64,000 nucleotides of DNA. Origin: JADLHS01 sp039806955 (GTDB lineage Bacteria; Verrucomicrobiota; Verrucomicrobiia; Limisphaerales; JADLHS01). Shown here piece after piece: positions 25,154 to 34,611 of the stretch. Location of the stretch: contig JBDHQI010000014.1 in NCBI GenBank assembly GCA_039806955.1, positions 38,973 through 102,972 on the forward strand, written 5' to 3'. Position 1 is the first letter of the stretch. Every line of letters begins with the position of its first letter. The notes beneath the pieces are model-generated. The model made no database searches. It saw nothing but the letters and a program-made list of their open reading frames with translations, and was not told the DNA's origin. A program made the translations under genes and the position numbers.

Positions 25154-27769
25154 TCACTTTGTCTGAAACGTCAAACGATCACCCTTGGCACTGACTTGAA
25201 TTTTTTCGCCGGGCTTGAATTCTCCCGCCAACAGCTTGCTCGCCAGCGGATCGAGCAAATGCGTTTGAATCGCGCGTTTCAGTGGACGCGCGCCAAATTG
25301 CGGATCGTAACCTTCGCTGGCCAATAGCTTCTTAGCCGCATCATCCACGTCGAGCGTGAGGTTCTGCTGCGCGAGGCGCGTTTCCAATCGTCCCAACTGA
25401 ATGTCCACAATGTGCGCCAACTCGCTTTCGTTGAGGCTCTGGAAAATGATTACGTCATCCACGCGATTCAGGAATTCCGGGCGGAAATGCCGCTTCAATT
25501 CCGCCATCACCTTGTCCTCCATGGCCGCCCGTGCGCCGATGGTGGTGTGCCCGTCCATGAAGTATTCCTGAATGATGGGCGAGCCGAGATTGCTCGTCAT
25601 GATGACAATGGTGTTCTTGAAGTCCACAGTCCTCCCCTGCCCGTCCGTGAGTCGCCCATCATCAAGCACCTGCAACAACACATTGAACACATCATGGTGC
25701 GCCTTCTCAATTTCATCAAAAAGCACCACGGAATACGGGCGACGCCGGACCGCTTCGCTGAGTTGCCCGCCTTCCTCGTAACCAACGTAACCGGGCGGCG
25801 CGCCAACGAGCCGCGCCACGGTGTGTTTCTCCATGTATTCGCTCATATCAATGCGGATCATGGCGTGCTCATCATCGAACAGAAATTCCGCCAACGCACG
25901 GGCCGTTTCCGTTTTGCCCACGCCGGTGGGGCCGAGGAAAATGAACGAACCGATGGGGCGATTCGGATCCTGCAATCCACTGCGCGAGCGGCGCACGGCA
26001 TTGGCAACCGCCACCACGGCTTGTTTCTGACCAATGACGCGCTGCTGCAACCGGGCCTCCATCTGGAGCAATTTCTCACGTTCGCCTTCGAGCATTCGGG
26101 ACACGGGAATGTGCGTCCATGACGCTACGACGCGCGCAATGTCCTCATCGGTGACTTCCTGCCGCAACAGCCGCAGCGGCGACGAGGCGTCGCCACCACG
26201 TTCAAGCGTCGCAGATACGACCGCCAATTTCTTCTCCAACTCGGGAATCTTGCCATATTGAATCTCAGCGGACCTGGCCAGATCTCCCCCGCGCTGCGCT
26301 TTCTCCAGCTCAATTTTCGCCTGCTCCAACTGCTGCTGTACGATGCTGACCGCATTAACGGAGGTTTTTTCATTCTGCCACTGAGCCGTGAGCGCCTTGG
26401 ATTTCTCTTTCAAATTGGCAAGTTCCTGTTCCAGCAACTTAAGGCGCTCCTTGCTGGCGGCATCTTTTTCCTTGGCCAACGACGTGCGCTCGATTTCCAA
26501 CTGCAGAATCTGCCGATCCAACTGATCCAACTCAGTGGGTTTGGAATCCAGCTCCATCTTGATGCGTGAGGCCGCCTCATCCACGAGATCAATCGCCTTG
26601 TCCGGCAGAAAACGATCCGCGATGTAGCGATGCGACAGCGTCGCCGCCGCCACCAGCGCCGCGTCTTGAATTCGCACGCCGTGATGCACTTCGTAGCGCT
26701 CCTTGAGTCCGCGCAGAATCGCAATGGTCGCTTCGACGGCAGGCTCGGACACCATGACTGGCTGAAAACGCCGCTCAAGTGCCGGGTCTTTTTCGATGTG
26801 CTTGCGATATTCATCCAGTGTCGTGGCCCCAACGCAGCGCAGTTCGCCGCGCGCCAATTGCGGTTTCATGATGTTGGCCGCATCCGTCGCACCTTCCGCC
26901 GCACCGGCACCGACAAGCGTGTGCAACTCGTCAATGAACAGAATGATTTTGCCTTCGCTGGCGGCAATCTCTTTGAGGAACGCCTTTAACCGATCCTCAA
27001 ATTCGCCGCGATATTTCGCCCCGGCAATCATCGCGCTGAGGTCCATTGCCACGAAGCGTTTGTTCTTGAGCGATTCCGGCACGTCCCCGCTCACGATGCG
27101 ACGCGCTAACCCTTCCGCGATGGCCGTCTTGCCGACGCCCGGTTCACCGATCAGCACCGGATTATTTTTGGTGCGCCGCGTCAACACCTGCATCACGCGG
27201 CGAATTTCCTCATCGCGGCCGATGACCGGGTCAATCTTTCCCTGCCGGGCCAGCGCGGTGAGATCGCGCCCGTATTTTTCAAGCGCTTGAAATTTGCCCT
27301 CGGGGGCTTGATCGGTGACGCGCTGATTACCGCGCAACTCCGCCAGCGCTTTAAGCACCACCTCGCGTTTAAGTCCGTGCGTTTTGAAAACCCGCTGCAG
27401 TGCCGGCCCCCCGGCGTCGAGAATGCCCAGCAACAGATGTTCGGTGCTGAGATAATCGTCCTTGAGTTTACCGGCTTCCGTCTGCGCGGCGTCCAGGGCT
27501 TTTTTCAATTCGCTGCTGAGATAAATATCCGCACTGCTCGTCCCCTGCACCTTATGGCGACGTCCCAGCTCCTGCTCCACCTCCGATCGCAACGCGCTGG
27601 TGGGCACGCCGATTTTTTCCAGCAGCCCCGGCACGAGACTTTCGCCCTGTCCAATTAACGCCAGCAACAAATGCTCGCAATCCACCCCCTGATGCGAGTG
27701 GCCGTGAGCGATCCGTTGCGCTTCAGCCAGCGCTTCTTGGGACTTAATGGTCAACTTGTCCAATTGCAT
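25154..27769 (-). CDS. clpB: ATP-dependent disaggregase chaperone ClpB
   Basis: The 871-residue product is full length for ClpB, the hexameric AAA+ machine that works with DnaK to recover proteins from aggregates. It has the N-terminal Clp repeat domain (LTIKSQEALAEAQRIAHG), a first AAA+ module with GEPGVGKT and LFIDELHTLVGAG, the coiled-coil middle domain (about 400-530) that separates ClpB from ClpA and ClpC, and a second module with GPTGVGKT and MIRIDMSEYMEKH. The C-terminal sensor-2 region GARPLKRAIQ is intact. No heat-shock operator was recognised in the upstream gap; only a weak hairpin (CCCGC...GCGGG near 27826-27848) was seen. Confidence 0.97.
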   Translation of the reverse strand: MQLDKLTIKSQEALAEAQRIAHGHSHQGVDCEHLLLALIGQGESLVPGLLEKIGVPTSALRSEVEQELGRRHKVQGTSSADIYLSSELKKALDAAQTEAGKLKDDYLSTEHLLLGILDAGGPALQRVFKTHGLKREVVLKALAELRGNQRVTDQAPEGKFQALEKYGRDLTALARQGKIDPVIGRDEEIRRVMQVLTRRTKNNPVLIGEPGVGKTAIAEGLARRIVSGDVPESLKNKRFVAMDLSAMIAGAKYRGEFEDRLKAFLKEIAASEGKIILFIDELHTLVGAGAAEGATDAANIMKPQLARGELRCVGATTLDEYRKHIEKDPALERRFQPVMVSEPAVEATIAILRGLKERYEVHHGVRIQDAALVAAATLSHRYIADRFLPDKAIDLVDEAASRIKMELDSKPTELDQLDRQILQLEIERTSLAKEKDAASKERLKLLEQELANLKEKSKALTAQWQNEKTSVNAVSIVQQQLEQAKIELEKAQRGGDLARSAEIQYGKIPELEKKLAVVSATLERGGDASSPLRLLRQEVTDEDIARVVASWTHIPVSRMLEGEREKLLQMEARLQQRVIGQKQAVVAVANAVRRSRSGLQDPNRPIGSFIFLGPTGVGKTETARALAEFLFDDEHAMIRIDMSEYMEKHTVARLVGAPPGYVGYEEGGQLSEAVRRRPYSVVLFDEIEKAHHDVFNVLLQVLDDGRLTDGQGRTVDFKNTIVIMTSNLGSPIIQEYFMDGHTTIGARAAMEDKVMAELKRHFRPEFLNRVDDVIIFQSLNESELAHIVDIQLGRLETRLAQQNLTLDVDDAAKKLLASEGYDPQFGARPLKRAIQTHLLDPLASKLLAGEFKPGEKIQVSAKGDRLTFQTK

Positions 27770-27995
27770 AGTTCATCAATGTGCTAAACAACTTCGCCGC
27801 GTCAAGTTTCCCCCGGCGACATCGCAAAACCCGCCTGAAAACGCGGGATGAACTTTGGATTTTCATTCAGTCCGACGCGGAAGCGCTCACTCGCAGCGCA
27901 AAGAAATTCTGTTGAACCCGGACCTTCTGCGCTACGCTGAATGAGTTGCCCAAATGGCTTCGGCAAAATTTCGCGAGCATGGAGAAAACTTTACT

Positions 27996-28757
27996 GTGAA
28001 ACACATGGGTTTAATTGGTGGGCTGAGTCCGGAATCCACCATCCACTACTATCAGATCATCTGCCGCGAACATAACCGTCGCTGCGGTGGATTGAATTTC
28101 CCCCGCCTCACCATCGAAAGCCTGAACCTTGCCGAGTTGGTACCTTTGTTTGAGATCAACGATTGGGAGGGCGTGGCGACCATTCTGCTTGCCGCCTTGC
28201 ACCGCTTGAAAAACGCCGGGGCGGAATTTGCCGCCATCCTGGCCAATACCCCGCATAACGCTTACGACCGCATCCAAGCTGCGACCCCGCTCAAAATCGT
28301 CACCATCATGGAAGCCACGGCCGCGGCCCTGAAACGAGCCGCCCACAAAAACGTCGCGCTGTTGGGCAGCAAAGCCACCATGGAATTTGACTTCTTCCAA
28401 AAATACTTTGCGACCGAAGCCATTCAAACCATCGTGCCGGACGCGACGCAACGCCAAGAACTGGACGGCATTATCTGGAACGAACTCGCGCATGGCCAGA
28501 TTCGCCCTGAATCGCGTCAGGCGGCGCGCAGGATGCTCGCGACTTTGCAAGAACACGGAGCGGAAGCGGTTGTGCTCGGCTGCACGGAGTTGTCGCTATT
28601 GATTCAATCTAAAGACACGCAACTGCCTCTTTTCGACACCGCAAAAATTCACGCGGAGGCGATTCTGGAATTTGCCAGTTCCTCCGGCGAACCACAAACA
28701 CTCCAGCCGCCTGGATCAACGCCACCCGCTCATGAGTTCACCGCAACGATCTCCTGA
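27996..28757 (+). CDS. Aspartate/glutamate racemase family protein
   Basis: From GTG 27996 the product is 253 residues, giving the family N-terminus MKHMGLIGGLSPEST; an ATG 14 codons upstream (27954) is the alternative. The first active-site region, which in two-cysteine racemases reads CNT, is here ILANTPHN, so the first cysteine is replaced by Ala. The second site VVLGCTELSLL keeps its Cys. Cofactor-independent racemases of this superfamily use two opposed acid/base residues, so this protein may be a one-sided or altered-specificity member, or a related isomerase. The end of the gene overlaps the start of the DUF488 gene by about 26 bases. Confidence 0.8.
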   Translation: MKHMGLIGGLSPESTIHYYQIICREHNRRCGGLNFPRLTIESLNLAELVPLFEINDWEGVATILLAALHRLKNAGAEFAAILANTPHNAYDRIQAATPLKIVTIMEATAAALKRAAHKNVALLGSKATMEFDFFQKYFATEAIQTIVPDATQRQELDGIIWNELAHGQIRPESRQAARRMLATLQEHGAEAVVLGCTELSLLIQSKDTQLPLFDTAKIHAEAILEFASSSGEPQTLQPPGSTPPAHEFTATIS

Positions 28758-29235
28758 ATCGGATCGCCCCGCACAAACGCCAATGCCGTCTCGATCCGAA
28801 GGCAGCGAAGACGAAATACTGGAGGCCTCAAGCCCCGCGTGCTATCTGGGTGAATTTGAAAACCTTCTAAAATCGCCGCCCAACATCCAAATCAAAAGTA
28901 TCCGCGAACACTCCGCCCCTTCCGACGGCACACGAATTTTTATCGAATGTGCCGGGTCTGCGAAAGTGGATCCCGCTCACGATGCGCTCGCTGATTGGGA
29001 TCAGGAACTGGCCCCGAGCGTTGGATTGCAGAAATGGTTTCTGGCCGATCCGCCAATGCGTTGGATTGAATTTCGCGAGCGCTATTGGAACGAGCTTAAC
29101 GGTCGGCGGGAAGCATTGTCATCCTGCTATGGCGCCCTTCAGAAAGGCGCGTTGACGTTGATTCATAACAGTTGCGATACCCGCTATAATCCAGCCTTGG
29201 TGTTACGCGAATACCTGTTGGCCCACCTGCCTTGA
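28732..29235 (+). CDS. DUF488 family protein
   Basis: The 167-residue product starts at ATG 28732, inside the end of the racemase gene, so the two are translationally coupled. After a polar, probably disordered N-terminus of about 45 residues, the core matches DUF488: IQIKSIREHSAP, DWDQELAPSVGLQKWF, DPPMRWIEFRERYWNEL, and the end ALTLIHNSCDTRYNPALVL. DUF488 proteins are small cytoplasmic proteins of unknown biochemical role. The usual LWPRG motif after the first strand is altered here (FIECAGSAKV), so it is a divergent member. Confidence 0.75.
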   Translation: MSSPQRSPESDRPAQTPMPSRSEGSEDEILEASSPACYLGEFENLLKSPPNIQIKSIREHSAPSDGTRIFIECAGSAKVDPAHDALADWDQELAPSVGLQKWFLADPPMRWIEFRERYWNELNGRREALSSCYGALQKGALTLIHNSCDTRYNPALVLREYLLAHLP

Positions 29236-29335
29236 ACGCACTCACGTCGCTGGCTCGATTTTCTACTCTCGTTTCACCTTGGTAGGCATGACACGTTTTA
29301 GGCGCGCTTGACAGGCTTGATCCGATAGCAAAACA

Positions 29336-29362
29336 GCCCGCCGTTTCCGGCGGGCCGTTGGA
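29336..29362 (-). terminator. Rho-independent-type terminator of the secreted beta-helix gene
   Basis: On the minus strand a perfect 7-bp stem (GCCCGCC, loop GGAAAC, GGCGGGC) ends at 29336 and is followed by TGTTTTGC. It lies about 35 bases beyond the stop of the gene at 29392. Confidence 0.7.
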
Positions 29363-29391
29363 ATTTTCGCCTAATTCAGCGGTCTCAGACC

Positions 29392-31323
29392 TTAATTCGC
29401 AGTGACCGAGAAGACATCCGCAAACGCACTGGTCTGACCGCCGCCCACCGCGCTGGGTGCTGCCACGCGATAGAACGAAGCGCTGGCGTTATCATCAAAG
29501 ATCGCCGGACTCGCAGCCACTTGGGCAATCTCGGTGTAAGGACCGTTGGCCGTCGCCGCACGAACAACGCTATGAGGCGGTGCGACATCGGTGAAGTTGA
29601 TGGTGGTGGTTGAACCACTCCGTTCAAACGAATTCACCGCCGGCACCTTGGCCTCCTTCATATAGGTGGCAGTAATGGTGATCGAGGTGCCTGCTTGAAT
29701 ACCGAGGCTGGCAATGTTGAAGGTGAATTCACCCGCCGTCGAATTGGAATCCGCCGCGGAATTTTCCTCAAAGCTGCCGAGATGCTTTTTGCCCTGCGGC
29801 ATGCCAGCCAGATCCCCTTCCGGATCTGATTCATACACATCAATAATCACCCGTGAAACGCTCGACAGCGGCACCCCACACGTGCCGGAAATCGAGCTTA
29901 CCGTGGCAGCGGTAATCATGGGCTTAAACGGATGGGGAGACGTTTCATCAATAAACTTGTTCAGAGTTGTGTAACCCATGCTGTCATCAATCATGGGGAA
30001 GCAGTTCACAAAGGAATTGCCGCGCATCAGAATCCAGGCATTGTCGTTCGGCGCGTTCCAATTGACGCTTATCCCGATGGAATCATAAACCGTATTGGCC
30101 TCGAGTTCGTCACTCACGCCATCGAAATTGGAACCGAACCGCATTTTGCTCTTGGCGCTCAGGTTCATTTCGTCAACCGCCCAAGCCGTACCGGTTTTCG
30201 GACGGGAACCATCCCGTTCCAAACCGTACGTGTTTCCAGCGATAACAAACACCTTGTCACTCGTTCCATAGAAGGTCGGTCCGCCATAGACAAACAAGTT
30301 TCCTTCCTCGGCATCATTGACGCCGTCGCCATCCGTTCCGATGACGATACTGGGCACCTGGGTGTCATTGTACCGGCCAATCTCTGACGGGGACGGGAGC
30401 TCGCTCGTACCGAGGTATTGGTTGCCGGCCACCGTGCAACGCATCCCTTCGGCAGCGATGCTGTATTCAAAAGCCGCCAACACGTTGAACTCGGCGCGTG
30501 GATTGGCCGAGCCTGCTTTCACGCCAATGGTCGCATTTTCCAGGTTGGGTAATTCGGGACGAGGACCGCCACTGGCGTCACGGTGGCGGAACGCCGTAAT
30601 CGCGGCGCCGCTCCGAGCGAATTCGTGCGTGACCGGATTCACTCCGATCCAGCAACCGGAAATATGCAATCCCCGGCAGGAACCTTGATCGTATTCCCAC
30701 CAATTCTTGACGGTATTATCCAGACCGTAATCCAGCGCCACAGCAATCCCATACTCGGAGCCGGTTTCCTGACCCAGGAGAGCCAACCCTTTGATGGTGA
30801 CATTCTGTGCGCGATAAACCCCTAAAATAGCTACTTCACCCGGCTCGTACGGATCGGTGCTTTCCTCGCCATAACCCGCGCGTTCACTGGCCATGGCGGC
30901 ATTGTTAATCACCGGATCAGAAGCGATCAGGGTGCCGTAATTGGCATAAGCCATATCGCGAAAGTTGTTGTTCGGCTCCCGTGCATCCAAAATAATCTTG
31001 ATCACCGCATTGTTCGTTTCCGTGATGGGAGCGGTGTTTACCGCCGCCCCCGGCTGACTGTAGCCGTCAATGGTCAAATTGTCCTTGATAATCAAGGGAA
31101 ACCCTTTAACCGGCGGATAAATATAATGCGGCCCGGCTCCTGGGATATTGAAGACAATCGAGTCGGCCGAATCCGTGCTGGCATCGGCATCTCGAATGGC
31201 TTGCGAGAAGCTGCCCGCTCCATCAGATGCGGTGGTGGTAACGGTAAAGGTCGCCGCAGAGGTAACCCCGGTGGATAGCACAACGCTGCACGCTGTGACA
31301 CAGCTCAGTATTTTGGTTTTCAT
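29392..31323 (-). CDS. Secreted protein with a predicted right-handed beta-helix
   Basis: From ATG 31323 the product is 643 residues with signal peptide MKTKILSCVTACSVVLSTG and cleavage near TSAA; the frame is open 20 codons more, but that extension precedes the signal. The body (FTVTTTASDGAGSFSQAIRD, then DNLTIDGYSQPGAAVNT) is the opening seen in secreted proteins with parallel beta-helix repeats (CSLREAI-like polymorphic membrane or pectate-lyase-type repeats). Blocks such as NVTIKGLALLG and CRGLHISGCWIGVNP fit helix coils. No catalytic residues were recognised. The C-terminus ends in an ATANGPYTEIAQV / FYRVAAPSA tail common in exported proteins of this phylum. It is followed by a strong terminator. 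Confidence 0.75.
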   Translation of the reverse strand: MKTKILSCVTACSVVLSTGVTSAATFTVTTTASDGAGSFSQAIRDADASTDSADSIVFNIPGAGPHYIYPPVKGFPLIIKDNLTIDGYSQPGAAVNTAPITETNNAVIKIILDAREPNNNFRDMAYANYGTLIASDPVINNAAMASERAGYGEESTDPYEPGEVAILGVYRAQNVTIKGLALLGQETGSEYGIAVALDYGLDNTVKNWWEYDQGSCRGLHISGCWIGVNPVTHEFARSGAAITAFRHRDASGGPRPELPNLENATIGVKAGSANPRAEFNVLAAFEYSIAAEGMRCTVAGNQYLGTSELPSPSEIGRYNDTQVPSIVIGTDGDGVNDAEEGNLFVYGGPTFYGTSDKVFVIAGNTYGLERDGSRPKTGTAWAVDEMNLSAKSKMRFGSNFDGVSDELEANTVYDSIGISVNWNAPNDNAWILMRGNSFVNCFPMIDDSMGYTTLNKFIDETSPHPFKPMITAATVSSISGTCGVPLSSVSRVIIDVYESDPEGDLAGMPQGKKHLGSFEENSAADSNSTAGEFTFNIASLGIQAGTSITITATYMKEAKVPAVNSFERSGSTTTINFTDVAPPHSVVRAATANGPYTEIAQVAASPAIFDDNASASFYRVAAPSAVGGGQTSAFADVFSVTAN

Positions 31324-31354
31324 CGTTTTAAAACTTAGTGTTAGGGACAACGGC

Positions 31355-31385
31355 GATATTAAAAGCTCAAGTGAGTAATGCAATA
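31355..31385 (-). promoter_or_regulatory. Candidate promoter of the beta-helix gene
   Basis: On the minus strand TTGCAT and TAATAT are separated by 16 bases, about 30 to 60 bases before the ATG at 31323. It fits a sigma-70-like promoter by eye only. Confidence 0.35.
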
Positions 31386-31447
31386 ATTATTTTGGAAAAA
31401 TCCGACTTTTTTTCAAACCACCTTGCAGAAAGATCGAACACAACCGG

Positions 31448-31505
31448 TTTCGGCCTCGTGGTAGCGCTCTACCCTCCGTAGAAAAACCGACTGCGGCGAA
31501 CTACA
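31448..31505. repeat. Possible intergenic palindromic repeat
   Basis: GGTAGCGCTCTACC forms a 5-bp stem hairpin, with further GC-rich partial pairings around CTCCGTAG and CGAACTACACTACCG. It lies downstream of the hydrolase gene and upstream of the beta-helix gene. It may be part of a dispersed repeat. Confidence 0.3.
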
Positions 31506-31518
31506 CTACCGTTCGATC

Positions 31519-32385
31519 TCACCGAGTTCCGGAAGGGCGCGCCAGGAATTCAAAGGTTTCCCGCCACCACTCGGGAGGGTGTTCCGTGGCTTCATCGTGC
31601 GCGGCCCCAGAAATTACCCGCAACTGTTTCGGCCCGACATAACTTTCATAGAGCCGTTCACCAAACTTGGGCGGGATGATTTGATCGTCCCCCGCAATTA
31701 CAAATTGGATCGGCTGACGATAATCCTGCAACCAAGCGGTCGGACGATAGCGATCACGCAGGAAAAAATAGGGCAATAACCAGGGCATACGGTTTTGTGC
31801 CAGAGCCGGCAAACTGTCGTACGGCACAAACATCACCATTCCGCTCACCTGCTCCGGATGGCGCCGCGCCAAATGGGCCGCAGGGCCGGTCCCGAGTGAT
31901 TCACTGACCAGATAAGTGGATCGCCCTTGCGGCAACGCAGCCAGCGCCGCCTCAGCCGAACGCAACCAGCTTTTCAGGCTGGGCCGCCCGCCACGCGCGC
32001 CATAACCGGGATATTCCAGCACGTAAACGTCCGAGGGCGTCGCCTGACTGATGCGTTGCGCGAGATAGCCCCGACCGATTGCCGCTCCGCCATTGCCGTG
32101 CAAAATCAAGACATTCCGGGTTGCCTCATCGGATCGGACATATTTCCATCCCATCATTTCACCTGCGGAATTGGTCCAAAGACTGAAGCCACGTTCCCGC
32201 GCCAGAGCGGTTTCCTCCGCCAACGAATAGCGCGTCGGGTGATAAAGCAATTTGCGCTGCCACGCGCAGCCGCATAGCACGAGCAACACATAGCCACACA
32301 GCATCGCCAGCAGAAAAGAAGTCACACGCGACCTCCTCCGCCCCTGACGCGGTTCCGTTCTTGATTCGGGTAAATTCGCATCCAT
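31519..32385 (-). CDS. Alpha/beta hydrolase, predicted lipoprotein
   Basis: From ATG 32385 the product is 288 residues; the frame is open 36 codons upstream. A basic N-terminus and hydrophobic stretch end in a lipobox-like LCGC (VLLVLCGCAWQ), suggesting a lipid anchor. The hydrolase fold shows VLILHGNGG (oxyanion loop), the nucleophile elbow SESLGTG, an Asp in VIAGDDQIIP and a His in SGAAHDEA, so the catalytic triad is intact. It resembles the BEM46/ABHD13-like branch, whose substrates are mostly unknown. It is divergent from the sigma-factor fusion gene. Confidence 0.8.
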   Translation of the reverse strand: MDANLPESRTEPRQGRRRSRVTSFLLAMLCGYVLLVLCGCAWQRKLLYHPTRYSLAEETALARERGFSLWTNSAGEMMGWKYVRSDEATRNVLILHGNGGAAIGRGYLAQRISQATPSDVYVLEYPGYGARGGRPSLKSWLRSAEAALAALPQGRSTYLVSESLGTGPAAHLARRHPEQVSGMVMFVPYDSLPALAQNRMPWLLPYFFLRDRYRPTAWLQDYRQPIQFVIAGDDQIIPPKFGERLYESYVGPKQLRVISGAAHDEATEHPPEWWRETFEFLARPSGTR

Positions 32386-32670
32386 TCGTGATTCACCCCT
32401 GCCCCTCCGCGCGTCTTGGTCTGGGAACGATTCCCCCTTGCCGTAATAACCCCACACCGGGCAACGCCGGGGCATAATCAAGCGGACAACCAACTTTAAC
32501 GCGATCCATGGCGAACAGCTTACAAACAGCCCCCGCCCAAAACCAGACCGATTGAACCACGAATGAACCTAGATAAGAAATCTCTGCCAAAGCCGGAACA
32601 CCGAACACCCGCCCGGCGCTCCTATCACCTCTAAAAATGTTTGTCGGATTTTCCCGGCGGTGGCTGTTTA

Positions 32671-34236
32671 ATGGGTGAGATGCACGACCCGTCCGATGCT
32701 CAACTGCTCCGCGCCTACGCCCAACGCGGCGCGGAAGCCGCCTTTGCCGAAATCGTCGCGCGGCATACCGACCTCGTCCATTCCGCCGCGCTCCGACAGG
32801 TCAATTCCCCCGAACTCGCCCGCGATGTCACCCAAAGCGTCTTCACCGATCTCGCCCGCAAGGCCGGCGCTTTGAGTGGAAGCTTGCCTCCCGAAGCCTC
32901 GCTCGTCGGCTGGTTGTATCGCGGCACGCGGTTCGCCGCGCGCGACCTGAATCGCGGTGAAATCCGCCGCACCCAACGCGAAAGGCAGGCCATGGAACAA
33001 CTTCACCCCACACCCCATCCAGAACCCGATTGGGAACAACTCCGCCCGGCCCTCGACGACGCGATGGCTGAACTGGACGAACCCGATCGCGACGCGCTGC
33101 TCCTGCGCTATTTCAAAAATCACGACCTGCGCACCGTGGGTACGACGCTGGGCATCAGCGATGATGCCGCGCAAAAACGCGTGAGCCGCGCCGTGGAACG
33201 ATTGCGCGAACTCTTTGCCAAACGTGGCGTTACCGTTGGCGGGAGTGGATTGGCCGTCGTCATCTCGGCCCACGCCGTGCAAGCCGCGCCCGCCGGGCTT
33301 GCCCTGACCATCTCGACCACCGCCGCACTGACCGGAACCACCCTCGCCACGACTGCAACAGCCACCGCCACCAAAGCCATCGCCATGACTGCACTTCAGA
33401 AAACTGTCGTCACCGCCACGCTCGCCGCTCTCGCTGGATTTGGAATCTATGAGGCCCGCCAAGCTCTTCAATTGCGCCAACGGAATGAAGTGTTGCAGCA
33501 AACGGTAACATCTCTGACGGAGCAAGTTGCTACGGCAAATCAACAAGCAAACGACCAAGAATCTGTGACAAGCGCCAACCAGACTCCAAATCCGGATTTT
33601 AGCGAAGTGTTACGCCTGCGCGGTGAGGTCGCAAGACAGCGCCGGGAAGTAGAAGAGATATCGGCGGCGGCCAAGGATGCCATGAGCTTCCAAGCGAGAG
33701 TTCTCGACGTGTTTTCCAACACGCCGCCGGTGCGAACTTTCGTGGCGACAACCATTGCGGAGGTTTCATGGAATCAGACCGTGATCACCGGCGGATGGAG
33801 AACCCCGGATGGGAAGCGTGCATTCGTCTTGGCGACAGTTCAGCGTGGAGACACCGATGAGCAAGTCAGGATTAGTTCTAAAGTCGTTGAATTCACAGAA
33901 TCGACCGCCAAAGACCTCCGCCTCTCAGGGTTCTACGATGAGGATAGGCAGACACCGGAAGGTTTTATCATGCTGGACCCAAAGCAAACTGCCGACCTTC
34001 TCCAGCGCACACAAGACCCGGAAAGAGGCTCGCTGGCGGGCGCGCTGGCGGTCACCACCGTGAATGGTCGACAAGCCCAATTGCAAACGACGGAAATGCG
34101 GCAGATTCCTTCAGGGGAAAAATACTCGACCGGTCCGATACTCGATTTTTACCCAACAGTGGCGGCCGATGGACAATCCGTCCTGCTCTTAATGACCGCC
34201 CAGTTGAACTATCGGATTCCCATTCCATCCCCGTGA
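32671..34236 (+). CDS. ECF sigma factor fused to a membrane anchor and secretin-like domain
   Basis: The product is 521 residues from ATG 32671 (a TTG ten codons upstream is in frame). Residues about 1-190 form a sigma-70 ECF protein: region 2 (AFAEIVARHTDLVHSAAL, DVTQSVFTDLARKA) and region 4 (LDEPDRDALLLRYF, ISDDAAQKRVSRAVERLREL). An Ala/Thr-rich stretch and a hydrophobic segment (LQKTVVTATLAALAGFGIYE) follow, then a coiled coil, then about 170 residues outside the membrane. That last part contains LAVTTVNGRQAQLQ and ILDFYPTVAADGQSVLLLM, resembling strands of secretin domains. No separate anti-sigma gene is adjacent. How sigma activity is released is not evident; proteolysis of the anchor is one possibility. 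Confidence 0.8.
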   Translation: MGEMHDPSDAQLLRAYAQRGAEAAFAEIVARHTDLVHSAALRQVNSPELARDVTQSVFTDLARKAGALSGSLPPEASLVGWLYRGTRFAARDLNRGEIRRTQRERQAMEQLHPTPHPEPDWEQLRPALDDAMAELDEPDRDALLLRYFKNHDLRTVGTTLGISDDAAQKRVSRAVERLRELFAKRGVTVGGSGLAVVISAHAVQAAPAGLALTISTTAALTGTTLATTATATATKAIAMTALQKTVVTATLAALAGFGIYEARQALQLRQRNEVLQQTVTSLTEQVATANQQANDQESVTSANQTPNPDFSEVLRLRGEVARQRREVEEISAAAKDAMSFQARVLDVFSNTPPVRTFVATTIAEVSWNQTVITGGWRTPDGKRAFVLATVQRGDTDEQVRISSKVVEFTESTAKDLRLSGFYDEDRQTPEGFIMLDPKQTADLLQRTQDPERGSLAGALAVTTVNGRQAQLQTTEMRQIPSGEKYSTGPILDFYPTVAADGQSVLLLMTAQLNYRIPIPSP

Positions 34237-34317
34237 GTTGGCTTGGCTACTACAAACTCATGAGTCACGACGGCGACGGAGGGGAGGCGTTGGTGACTCT
34301 GCCTTCCCTCATCTGGC

Positions 34318-34412
34318 AGGTCGCACAGTTGCTTCGGCGAAACCGTGCTGGGCAGGTCGGCCACCAAGCACGCGCCTTGCGCGGTCTTCGGGATGGAATG
34401 ACATCGCAAATG
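34318..34412 (-). pseudogene. Decayed copy of the aspS 3' end (more distant copy)
   Basis: On the minus strand one frame reads IPKTAQGACLVADL and then PSTVSPKQLCDLP, matching FPKTAKGTDLMTSS-PSTVSPKQLREL near the end of aspS (35703-37526). The nucleotide sequence can be aligned without gaps for roughly 90 bases, including CAGTTG, GGCGAAACCGTG and GCGGTCTTCGGGA. It has diverged further than the copy at 34764-34880 and lacks the aspS stop region. Confidence 0.75.
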
Positions 34413-34417
34413 ATATA

Positions 34418-34510
34418 GCGCCGTAGGCGCGGCATATCTGTAGAATCCACCGCCCAAAACGAACAGCTCCGTAGGAGCGAAATATCCGGCCGATGGCGCT
34501 CCCACGGAGC
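34418..34510. repeat. Cluster of three REP-like hairpins
   Basis: Hairpins GCGCC-GTA-GGCGC-type (34418-34430), GCTCC-GTA-GGAGC (34466-34478) and GCTCC-CAC-GGAGC (34498-34510) follow one another. The first 13 bases are identical to the third hairpin of the composite repeat next to the transposase at 56170-56182, read on the other strand. Confidence 0.7.
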
Positions 34511-34611
34511 TTGGTCCCATTTCAGATTCCGAAACTACAACGATGTCACGCCTCCGGCGTTGAGAAGCTCCATCAAGCCTGTTGCGACCTCTCGTATCAC
34601 CGACGGCATCT

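Noticed and set aside
31448..31505. Possible tRNA-like fold near GGTAGCGCTCTACC
   Set aside because: There is no acceptor stem, no GTTCRA-type T-loop and no CCA-compatible end; it reads better as a palindromic repeat.
34418..34510. Possible CRISPR array
   Set aside because: The three hairpins differ in sequence, spacing is irregular and there are no cas genes or repeated spacers.
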